Assembly (NCBI GenBank): GCA_012517635.1
Contig: JAAYUP010000090.1
Location: 1 to 6,341, forward strand
Length of the DNA stretch: 6,341 bases
DNA from: Candidatus Atribacter alterifermentans
Lineage (GTDB): Bacteria; Atribacterota; Atribacteria; Atribacterales; Atribacteraceae
Reading direction: 5' to 3'
Shown one piece after another: positions 1 to 6,217 of the stretch. A program made the translations under genes and the position numbers. Numbering within the stretch: the stretch's first letter is position 1; the number at the start of each line of letters is the position of its first letter. A model generated the notes under the pieces. It made no database searches. It worked only from the letters and a program-made list of their open reading frames with translations, and was not told the DNA's origin.

Positions 1-31
1 CAAAGAATGGATTAAGCTGTATCTGGGACAT
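1..31 (-). CDS. start of an unidentified leftward gene (partial), possibly a transposase
   Basis: Ten codons of a minus-strand gene are present, beginning with ATG at 31 and reading MSQIQLNPFF before the window ends. The start is supported by an eight-base purine-rich Shine-Dalgarno sequence seven bases upstream. Some transposases begin with a similar short lead containing an Asn-Pro-Phe-Phe segment, and the position at a probable element boundary fits that. Ten residues cannot establish a family, so the product is left open. The frame also stays open upstream of the ATG, but that part has no family resemblance and the ribosome site favours this start. Confidence 0.35.
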   Translation of the reverse strand, partial: MSQIQLNPFF

Positions 32-38
32 CGCTTTG

Positions 39-46
39 CCTCCTCT
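39..46 (-). promoter_or_regulatory. Shine-Dalgarno of the leftward gene
   Basis: Read on the minus strand this is AGAGGAGG, followed by seven bases and then ATG. It is one of the best ribosome sites in the window and is the main reason to believe a gene runs leftward from position 31. Confidence 0.5.
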
Positions 47-60
47 GGACTGGTTTTGCT

Positions 61-77
61 GATACAAATACTGTATC
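61..77. repeat. short perfect inverted repeat
   Basis: GATACA and TGTATC are perfect 6-base complementary arms separated by AATAC. It sits about 30 bases upstream of the leftward start codon, in what would be the promoter or leader of that gene, so it could be a small operator or a chance palindrome. Nothing more can be said from one copy. Confidence 0.4.
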
Positions 78-157
78 CAGAAAAGCAAGCGGTGTCCATT
101 TTTATTTGACTTTTTTATCAAGTATTTGGGAGAAGAACCGAAAAAGAATTATCGGAG

Positions 158-2272
158 TTGAATAAACGTTCCGGAGATCCCTTTGATCTCGACGAAGAAA
201 GCAAAAAGAAAATAGCTGAGATTATTCCTTTTTGGAAGGGACGAACTATCAAAGATTTCAATCATGCTATGTGGACTGAAGAAAACAAGCTTGCTGGTCA
301 AAATTACGTCAATGTTATTGATAATGAATGGAATCTGGAGAATAGTGATGGCCATATAGCAGTAGATTATCCAAAATTAATTAATTCCGGCTTAGGAAGT
401 GTTATTTCGACTGCCGAAGCAAAATTATCTCTTTTAGATATTGCTAATCCAGAAGATCTAAAGAAAAAATATTTTTATGAATCAGTAATTATTTCTGCCA
501 AAGCAGTAATTAACTTTGCTCATCGGTTTGCTGAATTAGCGAAAATAGAAGCTCTGAATGAAAGTGATTCAATACGAAAAATGGAATTAGAAAAGATAGC
601 TGAAATTTGCCAACGAGTTCCAGAATTTCCAGCACGGAATTATTACGAAGCTTTACAAAGCATTTGGTTTGTTCAGCTCGCTATACAGATTGATGCTAAT
701 GGACATTCTGTATCTATAGGCCGGTTTGATCAATTTATGTATCCCTTCTATAAAAGAGATATATCTACGAAAACCTTTACTGAGGATCAGATTTATGAAC
801 TCACTCAGATGTTTTGGATAAAGCTTTCTTCACTAACCAAACTCCGGTGCTGGTCACAAACCCGTTTAAATGCCGGATACCCAATGTTTCAGAATCTTAC
901 TATTGGGGGGCAAAAACCCAATGGGGAAGATGCCTGCAATGAACTTACCTTTCTCTGTTTAGACGTCACCGAATCTCTTAGACTTTTTCAACCAACTTTT
1001 ACTGCTCGAGTTCATAAACGTTCCCCTCGTCAATATCTTAGGCGTTGTGCAGAACTCATAAAACAGGGTTTAGGTATGCCTAGTTTGTTTAATGATGAAG
1101 TGATCATCCCGGCGATGATTAACCGGGGAGTATCCCTTGAAGATGCTCGTAACTATTGTATGGTTGGATGTGTAGAACCAAGTGTACAAGGGAAATGGGG
1201 AGGACGCTATGGAGCCTGTCTTTTCAATTTAACCAAATGTTTAGAGCTTGCTCTCTATAATGGGAAAGACCCCCGAACTGGGATTCAGCTTTGTCCGGGG
1301 AATGGAGATCTATCGACATTTACTTCCTATCAAGAGTTGTTTGATGCCTATGAAAAACAAGTGAAATACTTTGTTAGACAACATGTCATTCGAGATAACA
1401 TTCAAGATATGGTTTGGGAAAAGTATCTCCCAATTCCTTTAATAAGTTGTCTGGTGTCTGATTGTATGGAAAGAGGAAAGGAAATTAAAGAAGGAGGAGC
1501 GGTTTACGATTATACCGGTGGTCAAACCGGTGGAATTGCTAATGTTGCTAATTCCCTTGCCGCTATTAAAAAGTTGGTTTTTGAAGAGAAAACAATCACT
1601 GGCAACGAACTAAAAAAATATTTAGAAAATAATTTTGAAGGAATTGAGGGTGAAAAAGTACGCCAAATGCTCATCAATAAAGCTCCAAAGTATGGAAATG
1701 ATGATGAATATGTTGACTCTATTGCAAGGGAAGCCTTCTCAATATTATTGAAAGAAGTTTCAAAATACCGTAATACCCGATATGGAAGAGGTCCAATTGG
1801 AGGAAGTTTTCACCATTCCACTGCTAGTGTGGCTGCAAATGTCCCATGGGGATTGGTCACGGGTGCGACTCCAGATGGCCGAAAGGCATACTCACCCTTA
1901 GCCGATACCGAATCACCTACTCACTTTACTGATCTTAATAGTCCAACAGCAGTAGTTCTTTCTGCTTCACGATTAGAACACATTTTAGAATCCGGTGGAG
2001 CAATTCTCAATTTAAAATTTAGTCCAATTGTTTTTGAAAACAAAGAGAATTTGGAAAAATTAATTGACTTAATCCGAACCTATTTTGATTTAGATGGGAT
2101 GGAAGTTCAAATTAATGTCATTTCTGCAGAAAAATTACGTAATGCTCAAAAAAATCCTGAAAAATATAAAGACCTCTTGATCCGGGTTGCTGGATATAGT
2201 GCCTATTTCGTTGATTTAGACCCTCTTATCCAAAACGACATCATTGAACGGACCGAGAATATGTTAGTATGA
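158..2272 (+). CDS. glycyl radical enzyme, glycerol/diol dehydratase-like class, N-terminally truncated
   Basis: This is a cytoplasmic, oxygen-sensitive radical enzyme of the pyruvate formate-lyase superfamily. The first ~575 residues form the PFL-like barrel and the rest the glycine radical domain. The catalytic cysteine is Cys338 in GCVEP, with Glu340 two residues later; the radical site is Gly679 in RVAGYSA, followed by conserved Arg698. His66, His183 and Ser184 match active-site residues of Clostridium butyricum glycerol dehydratase, but Phe244 and Gly352 replace Tyr339 and Asp447 of that enzyme. GCVEP argues against formate-lyase activity, which uses paired cysteines. The substrate is therefore unassigned: a diol, amine or other small dehydratase/lyase substrate. 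At 704 residues it is about 100 shorter than relatives at the N-terminus. The TTG start has no properly spaced ribosome site. The same frame reads enzyme-like sequence further upstream but meets TGA at 107-109. It may be a pseudogene. It overlaps the activator gene by four bases. Confidence 0.9.
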   Translation: MNKRSGDPFDLDEESKKKIAEIIPFWKGRTIKDFNHAMWTEENKLAGQNYVNVIDNEWNLENSDGHIAVDYPKLINSGLGSVISTAEAKLSLLDIANPEDLKKKYFYESVIISAKAVINFAHRFAELAKIEALNESDSIRKMELEKIAEICQRVPEFPARNYYEALQSIWFVQLAIQIDANGHSVSIGRFDQFMYPFYKRDISTKTFTEDQIYELTQMFWIKLSSLTKLRCWSQTRLNAGYPMFQNLTIGGQKPNGEDACNELTFLCLDVTESLRLFQPTFTARVHKRSPRQYLRRCAELIKQGLGMPSLFNDEVIIPAMINRGVSLEDARNYCMVGCVEPSVQGKWGGRYGACLFNLTKCLELALYNGKDPRTGIQLCPGNGDLSTFTSYQELFDAYEKQVKYFVRQHVIRDNIQDMVWEKYLPIPLISCLVSDCMERGKEIKEGGAVYDYTGGQTGGIANVANSLAAIKKLVFEEKTITGNELKKYLENNFEGIEGEKVRQMLINKAPKYGNDDEYVDSIAREAFSILLKEVSKYRNTRYGRGPIGGSFHHSTASVAANVPWGLVTGATPDGRKAYSPLADTESPTHFTDLNSPTAVVLSASRLEHILESGGAILNLKFSPIVFENKENLEKLIDLIRTYFDLDGMEVQINVISAEKLRNAQKNPEKYKDLLIRVAGYSAYFVDLDPLIQNDIIERTENMLV

Positions 2273-3216
2273 CTCAATCAATAAAAAAGGAAGAAACAAA
2301 AAATCCATTGCAACACCAAGGATTGATCTCAGAAATACAGCGATATTCGGTACATGACGGTCCTGGTATACGCACCATTGTTTTTTTTAAAGGTTGTTCT
2401 TTGACCTGTCCTTGGTGTTGCAACCCTGAGTTAAAAAACCCTTTTCCCTTAATTGGTTATCATATAAATAAATGCATTGGATGCCATAGCTGTGTAATTG
2501 CTTGTTCTGAACAAGCAATTACAATAAATACTAATGGGATAACTATCAACCGGAATCGATGTAATGCTTGTGGTAACTGTGTTCAAAGCTGTCCTGCTGG
2601 AGCCCTTCGACTTCATGGAAAAAGAGTAACCGTAGAAGAAATTATCAAAGTGGTTAAACGAGATCGAATTTTCTACGATAATTCAGGTGGTGGAGTAACT
2701 ATTTCGGGAGGGGAACCTTTTTTTCAGGCAGATTTTCTGATTACTCTTCTTTCTGTCCTCAAACAAAATTCAATAAATACTGCCATTGAAACAAGTGGTT
2801 ATGTTCAGTGGCCTATAATGAATAGGGCACTTCACTATTTAGACTTTTTACTCTATGATTTTAAAATTTTTAATCGCGAAAAACATATTCAGGTGTTGGG
2901 CGTAGATAACGAAATTATTAAGCAAAACCTTGTCCTTTCGAGTAAAAAAGGAATTCCCATTCTGGTAAGAATACCAATCATACCTGGTTTTACCGATGAC
3001 TTTGAAAACATCAATCAAATCGGCCAGTTTCTATCTTCCCTAAATAATATTCAATCAGTGCATATATTGCCTTATCATCGGATTGGCTTATCAAAATATC
3101 GACAAATTGGAGAAACTTACCTTCTCGACCATCTTGAAATTCCATCAAAAGAGAAAATTTTGAACATTGCTGAAATTTTAAAAAGTTACCAATTACCCAT
3201 AGTGATCGGTGGATAA
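2269..3216 (+). CDS. glycyl radical enzyme activating enzyme (radical SAM)
   Basis: This enzyme reductively cleaves S-adenosylmethionine and uses the resulting 5'-deoxyadenosyl radical to abstract hydrogen from the radical glycine of the partner enzyme encoded just upstream. The radical-SAM cluster motif CX3CX2C is at Cys43, Cys47 and Cys50, preceded by the family segment HDGPGIRT at 29-36. Two ferredoxin-type 4Fe-4S motifs follow, with cysteines at 69/72/75/79 and 98/101/104/108. This insert is typical of activators for the dehydratase and decarboxylase classes and is absent from the activator of pyruvate formate-lyase. SGGEP at 146-150 is the SAM-binding motif. The length of 315 residues is normal and the C-terminus looks complete. 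Cys51 directly follows the cluster motif, where other activators usually have His, Ser or Asn. The ATG overlaps the upstream stop as ATGA, indicating translational coupling, and the upstream ribosome site is weak. Confidence 0.95.
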   Translation: MTQSIKKEETKNPLQHQGLISEIQRYSVHDGPGIRTIVFFKGCSLTCPWCCNPELKNPFPLIGYHINKCIGCHSCVIACSEQAITINTNGITINRNRCNACGNCVQSCPAGALRLHGKRVTVEEIIKVVKRDRIFYDNSGGGVTISGGEPFFQADFLITLLSVLKQNSINTAIETSGYVQWPIMNRALHYLDFLLYDFKIFNREKHIQVLGVDNEIIKQNLVLSSKKGIPILVRIPIIPGFTDDFENINQIGQFLSSLNNIQSVHILPYHRIGLSKYRQIGETYLLDHLEIPSKEKILNIAEILKSYQLPIVIGG

Positions 3217-3252
3217 AGATTTCTTTGAAAGATTATGAATAAAAGTTTCAAA

Positions 3253-3260
3253 AAGGAGGT
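3253..3260 (+). promoter_or_regulatory. Shine-Dalgarno that sets a GTG start for E1 alpha
   Basis: AAGGAGGT is a near-perfect ribosome site placed seven bases before GTG at 3268. The more upstream ATG at 3235 lies before this site and has only a weak purine run ahead of it. The GTG is therefore the preferred start, removing 11 residues from the longest reading. Confidence 0.85.
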
Positions 3261-3267
3261 TAATCTC

Positions 3268-4230
3268 GTGGAGGCAGTTGATATAGAAACTATGTTTGAA
3301 ATGTACAAAAAAATGATTTTAATAAGAAAATTTGAACAAAAAGCCATTCAACTTTATTGGGAGGGTATTAATCGTGGCGCTCTTCATACTTACATTGGGG
3401 AAGAAGCTGTTGCAGTAGGTGTTTGTAGTGCTTTACGTAAAGGTGATTATATAAGCAGCACTCATAGAGGTCATGGTCATTGTCTGGCTATGAACGGTGA
3501 TCCAAATTTAATGTTAGCCGAACTGTTAGGAAAAGAAAATGGTTATTGTCGGGGCCGTGGAGGATCTATGCATATTGCAGATTTGGGTCTGGGAATATTA
3601 GGAGCGAATGGAATTGTAGGAGGAGGGATCCCAATAGCGGTGGGTGCCGCTATGGCTCTTGACTATCAAGGAAAATCCAATATTGTTGCCTGCTTTTTTG
3701 GGGATGGTGCAACAAGTACTGGAGCTTTTCACGAGGCTCTTAATTTGGCTTCTATTTGGAACCTTCCTATTCTTTTTATTTGTGAAAACAATCTTTACGC
3801 AATTTCTACTTGTGTAACAAATGCCATAGCTATTCAAGACCTTGCCAATCGAGCTAAAGCTTATGGAATGACTAATCGAATTGTAGACGGAAATGATGTC
3901 ATCCAAGTTTATCAGGAAACAAAAAAAGCCAGGGATTTAGCAATTTCCGGAAATGGACCGGTTTTCTTGGAATGTAAGACCTATCGAACCGAAGGTCATT
4001 GGGTTGCCGATCCTCAGATTTATCGGGATCGGAAAGAGGTAGAAGAATGGAGGAAAAAATGCCCTATTGAAACATTAAAGCACAAAATATTGCAAAAAGA
4101 TGTTAAGAAAAAGAAAAGGTTGGAATCCATTGAAAAAGAAGTGGATCAAATTATTTTCCAGGCGGAAAAGTTTGCAAAAGAAAGTCCTGAACCAAATCCA
4201 AAAGATGTTCAAAAGTTTGTTTTCGTTTAA
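3268..4230 (+). CDS. TPP-dependent dehydrogenase E1 component, alpha subunit (acetoin dehydrogenase-like)
   Basis: This is the alpha subunit of a heterotetrameric thiamine-diphosphate E1, which decarboxylates a 2-oxoacid or cleaves acetoin and passes the acyl group to a lipoyl E2. Counting from the GTG start (320 residues), the N-terminal HTYIGEEAVAVG segment at 40-51 and STHRGHGHC at 64-72 are closest to the AcoA type. The diphosphate/Mg motif begins with GDG at 145-147 and ends with Asn174-Asn175. GANGIVGGG at 112-120 is the usual glycine-rich loop. Length is normal for stand-alone alpha subunits. It lies 51 bases after the activator gene and 24 bases before the beta subunit, in the same apparent operon. 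Pyruvate or branched-chain oxoacid specificity cannot be excluded from sequence alone. An in-frame ATG at 3235 would add 11 residues but is less supported. Confidence 0.94.
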   Translation: MEAVDIETMFEMYKKMILIRKFEQKAIQLYWEGINRGALHTYIGEEAVAVGVCSALRKGDYISSTHRGHGHCLAMNGDPNLMLAELLGKENGYCRGRGGSMHIADLGLGILGANGIVGGGIPIAVGAAMALDYQGKSNIVACFFGDGATSTGAFHEALNLASIWNLPILFICENNLYAISTCVTNAIAIQDLANRAKAYGMTNRIVDGNDVIQVYQETKKARDLAISGNGPVFLECKTYRTEGHWVADPQIYRDRKEVEEWRKKCPIETLKHKILQKDVKKKKRLESIEKEVDQIIFQAEKFAKESPEPNPKDVQKFVFV

Positions 4231-4238
4231 GAAGATAG

Positions 4239-4247
4239 AGGAGGTGA
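4239..4247 (+). promoter_or_regulatory. Shine-Dalgarno for E1 beta
   Basis: AGGAGGTGA matches the 16S rRNA tail closely and lies seven bases before the ATG at 4255. It favours that start over the second in-frame ATG at 4264, which would be too far from it. Confidence 0.8.
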
Positions 4248-4254
4248 AAAAATC

Positions 4255-5226
4255 ATGCCAATAATGACTTTTGCAGAAGCCTTGCGAAACGCCTTATATA
4301 TAGAAATGAAAAAGGATTCGAATGTCATCCTTCTTGGTGAAGATATTGGAGTATTAGGAAATGTTTTTGGTGTAACCAAGGGGTTTCTTGATGAGTTTGG
4401 GTGCAAGCGAGTGAGAAGTACTCCAATTTCAGAAGCGGCTATAACCGGTGCTGCTATTGGAGCAGCCATGTTAGGTATGCATCCGGTAGCAGAAATTATG
4501 TATATCGATTTCACGACGATGGCTATGGATCAAATAATTAACCAAGCAGCAAAGATGAGATACATGTCAGCAGGGAAAGTAAAAGTTCCTATGGTTTTAA
4601 GAACTCAGGGAGGAGCAGGCTCTGGAGAAGCAGCTCAACACTGTCAATCTTTAGAATCCTTTTTTATTCATGTTCCCGGATTAAAAGTAGTCATGCCTTC
4701 GAATCCTTATGATGCGAAAGGACTTTTACTATCGGCAATTCGAGACGAAAATCCAGTAATATTTATTGAACATAAACTTCTTTATCCGATAAAGGGAGAG
4801 GTTCCTGAAGAGGAATACACCATTCCTTTAGGAAAAGCTGAGATAAAAAAAGAGGGGAAAGACCTTACCATCGTTGCAACTTCTTTTATGTTGAAAAAAG
4901 TTTTAAATACACTTCCTATTATAGAAAATGAGGGTATTTATCCAGAAGTCATTGATCCTCGAACCTTATCCCCTTTAGATACTGATACAATATTTCAATC
5001 AATTCAAAAAACTCATCATTTATTGGTTGTGCAGGAATCAGCTGCCCCTGCCAGTTTTGCAGCTGAATTAATTGCAATTGTAAGTGAAAATATATTTGAT
5101 TACCTCGATGCGCCTCCTAAAAGATTATGCGGATTAAGTGTCCCCATCCCTTATTCGAAGAAGTTAGAAGATGCATCTATCCCAAACGAAAATGACATTA
5201 TAACTGCAATAAGAAATTTTGAATAA
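4255..5226 (+). CDS. TPP-dependent dehydrogenase E1 component, beta subunit (acetoin/2-oxoacid dehydrogenase type)
   Basis: This is the partner of the alpha subunit encoded 24 bases upstream; the two form the alpha2-beta2 E1, with thiamine diphosphate bound between them. The 323 residues cover a complete transketolase-like pyrimidine-binding domain (about 1-180) and the C-terminal transketolase domain (about 195-315). Glu60 in PISEAAI is the conserved glutamate that activates the thiamine aminopyrimidine. His129 in AAQHCQSLE is the conserved catalytic histidine; the next residue is Cys130, where relatives commonly have Ser. GEDIGVLGNVFGVTKG near 28-43 and VPGLKVVMPSNPYDAKGLL near 140-158 are strong family signatures. 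Both ends look intact. The E2 and E3 genes usually found after acoB or pdhB are not downstream; decayed sequence follows instead. No convincing terminator hairpin is visible after the stop. Confidence 0.94.
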   Translation: MPIMTFAEALRNALYIEMKKDSNVILLGEDIGVLGNVFGVTKGFLDEFGCKRVRSTPISEAAITGAAIGAAMLGMHPVAEIMYIDFTTMAMDQIINQAAKMRYMSAGKVKVPMVLRTQGGAGSGEAAQHCQSLESFFIHVPGLKVVMPSNPYDAKGLLLSAIRDENPVIFIEHKLLYPIKGEVPEEEYTIPLGKAEIKKEGKDLTIVATSFMLKKVLNTLPIIENEGIYPEVIDPRTLSPLDTDTIFQSIQKTHHLLVVQESAAPASFAAELIAIVSENIFDYLDAPPKRLCGLSVPIPYSKKLEDASIPNENDIITAIRNFE

Positions 5227-5488
5227 AACAAACCAGACAAAAATAAGGGAATAATAAATGGATGAATAATTCAGAGATAGCGTTGATGCAATGATTTAAA
5301 AGAAATTCTGGAATCGTTTTAGCGGTTGTTAAAATTTTAGCATTAGGAGGAGATCATAAAGCAAAATTTATTAGAACTGAAAAGTAAATGTACTCCTAAT
5401 AATCTTATTTATAGTTGATGATTAAAGTCATAAATTAATTTTCAAATGAATGGCTTTAATAATCGTCAAAAACCAGATTATGTCTTAA
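5227..5488 (+). other. decayed intergenic stretch, possible N-terminal remnant of the methyltransferase-family pseudogene
   Basis: No intact gene is present; stops interrupt every frame. A good AGGAGG at 5345-5350 is followed five bases later by ATA rather than ATG. Reading from that ATA (5356) gives KQNLLELKSKCTPN before two TGA codons. This resembles the usual N-terminus of uroporphyrinogen-decarboxylase-fold methyltransferases, which begin with Lys-Glu-Asn-plus-hydrophobics then Lys-Pro-Asp/Glu-Arg. It may therefore be the dead start of the pseudogene that follows, with most of the middle deleted. This is a weak, short match. Confidence 0.35.
5417..5464. repeat. imperfect inverted repeat (15-base arms, 18-base loop)
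   Basis: Arms at 5417-5431 and 5450-5464 pair over 15 positions with one mismatch and one G-U pair, enclosing an 18-base loop. The stem is AT-rich and is not followed by a T tract, so it does not look like an intrinsic terminator. It lies inside the decayed region between the putative dead start and the recognisable pseudogene end, possibly marking the internal deletion or the remnant of a small element. Confidence 0.45.
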
Positions 5489-5918
5489 TATATCTATTCC
5501 GATTTGTCGGGAATTCTTAAACCAAACCAAGCAGAAATGTATGCATATATTAAAAAAACATACTTCTGCCAAAATTGCATATTATTTATGTGAAAGTACT
5601 CGACAACTCATTCCAGAATTAATTGATATTGAAATAGATGCAATTAACCCTGTTCAGGTTTCAGTTAAGAATATGAATTCATGAATTTTAAAACGAAAAT
5701 TTGGAAAAGATATCACCTTCTGAAGAGTAAGAGATACCCAAAAAATTCTTCCCTAAGGAACTGAAAAAGATATTTCGGAAGAGATTAAAAGAAAAATAGA
5801 TGACCTCGCCCTGGGAGGAGGTTTTGTTTTAGAAGCTGTTCATGCTAACCAACCCGATGTTAGCCCAGAAAACATTCTTCTCTTGCTGAAAGATGCAAAT
5901 GAATATGGAACTTTTTGA
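5489..5918 (+). pseudogene. uroporphyrinogen decarboxylase/cobamide methyltransferase (MtaA/CmuA-like) family, C-terminal remnant
   Basis: Members of this TIM-barrel family move methyl groups to or from cobamides, or decarboxylate uroporphyrinogen. The remnant shows family landmarks in order: YIKKHTSAKIAYYLCES, then LIPELIDIEIDAINPVQVS, LKRKFGKDITF, DTQKILP, and finally LALGGGFVLEAVHANQPDVS with PENILLLL before a natural-looking TGA at 5916-5918. In-frame stops fall at 5682 (TGA), 5721 (TGA, where relatives have Trp in Phe-Trp-Gly-Gly) and 5754 (TAA). The match before the A run at 5552-5558 lies in a different frame, implying a one-base insertion there. The His-x-Cys metal-ligand pair seen in active relatives has become Leu-Cys. 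About half the expected 340-residue protein is missing. TGA recoding is not the explanation, because TAA also interrupts the frame and the radical enzyme gene ends in TGA. Confidence 0.85.
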
Positions 5919-6217
5919 TAAAAAATAATTTATAAATTCTGCAAATAAGAGTGATTTTTCCGCCTTTTTTCAGTTTCGATTCAACATTTTTTATATTTCA
6001 AAATTGTGACTTAAAAGCTATACTCCTTTTTGATTCTCTCCTCAAGTCATTTAAGGAATGACCATTTTGAATCCTATTAAAAAATATAATATCTTTCTTT
6101 ATTCAAATATATAAATAGAAAAAATTATGAAATATTTTAAATTATATGATAATATGAATACGATGAATTCACTATACAAATTCGAGTATTATTAAAAATG
6201 ACAAATAGGAGGGTAAA
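5919..6217. other. AT-rich intergenic spacer
   Basis: No coding sequence, RNA gene or convincing terminator is visible in these roughly 300 bases. A short palindrome around AATTTATAAATT lies at about 5927-5938. Between 6080 and 6160 there are several TATAAT-like hexamers (for example 6085-6090 and 6145-6150), any of which could be the -10 box of the gene at 6218. None has a -35 hexamer at proper spacing that I can defend, so no promoter is called. Confidence 0.6.
6207..6213 (+). promoter_or_regulatory. Shine-Dalgarno of the right-edge gene
   Basis: AGGAGGG lies four bases before the ATG at 6218. The site and the long open frame after it support a genuine start here. An out-of-frame ATG at 6198 ends after 13 codons and is not supported. 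Confidence 0.7.

Larger units (their letters stand above)
1..110 (-). mobile_element. possible insertion-element edge (tentative)
   Basis: This stretch does not continue the glycyl radical enzyme that starts to its right, and it looks more GC-rich than the neighbouring DNA. On the minus strand it carries a strong ribosome site and ATG leading off the left edge, with about 80 bases between that ATG and the point where enzyme homology begins. That is the spacing expected between the end of an insertion sequence and its transposase start. The reading frame of the enzyme is closed by a TGA at 107-109, just inside the proposed boundary. No second end, terminal inverted repeat pair or target duplication can be seen because the element would lie mostly outside the window. 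It could equally be another kind of rearrangement breakpoint. I do not assign a family. Confidence 0.35.

Noticed and set aside
2..109. Plus-strand open stretch of 35 codons ending in TGA, in the same frame as the radical enzyme
   Set aside because: Its translation does not resemble the N-terminus of glycyl radical enzymes, and the minus strand of the same DNA has a better gene start.
149..355. Minus-strand open frame of 68 codons
   Set aside because: It lies antisense to the clearly conserved radical enzyme coding sequence, has no ribosome site and low-complexity content.
3598..3906. Minus-strand open frame of 102 codons inside E1 alpha
   Set aside because: It is a shadow of the strongly conserved TPP-binding region on the plus strand and has no family resemblance.
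4227..4514. Minus-strand open frame of 95 codons inside E1 beta
   Set aside because: It is antisense to conserved E1 beta sequence including the catalytic Glu60 region, with no independent support.
5682..5723. TGA read as tryptophan (alternative genetic code) in the methyltransferase-like frame
   Set aside because: One TGA does replace a conserved Trp, but a TAA also interrupts the frame, a frameshift is likely, and the radical enzyme gene uses TGA as a normal stop overlapping the next start.
5919..6217. Intrinsic terminator or sigma-70 promoter in the AT-rich spacer
   Set aside because: T-rich runs and TATAAT-like hexamers are present, but no GC stem precedes the T runs and no -35 box sits at acceptable spacing.
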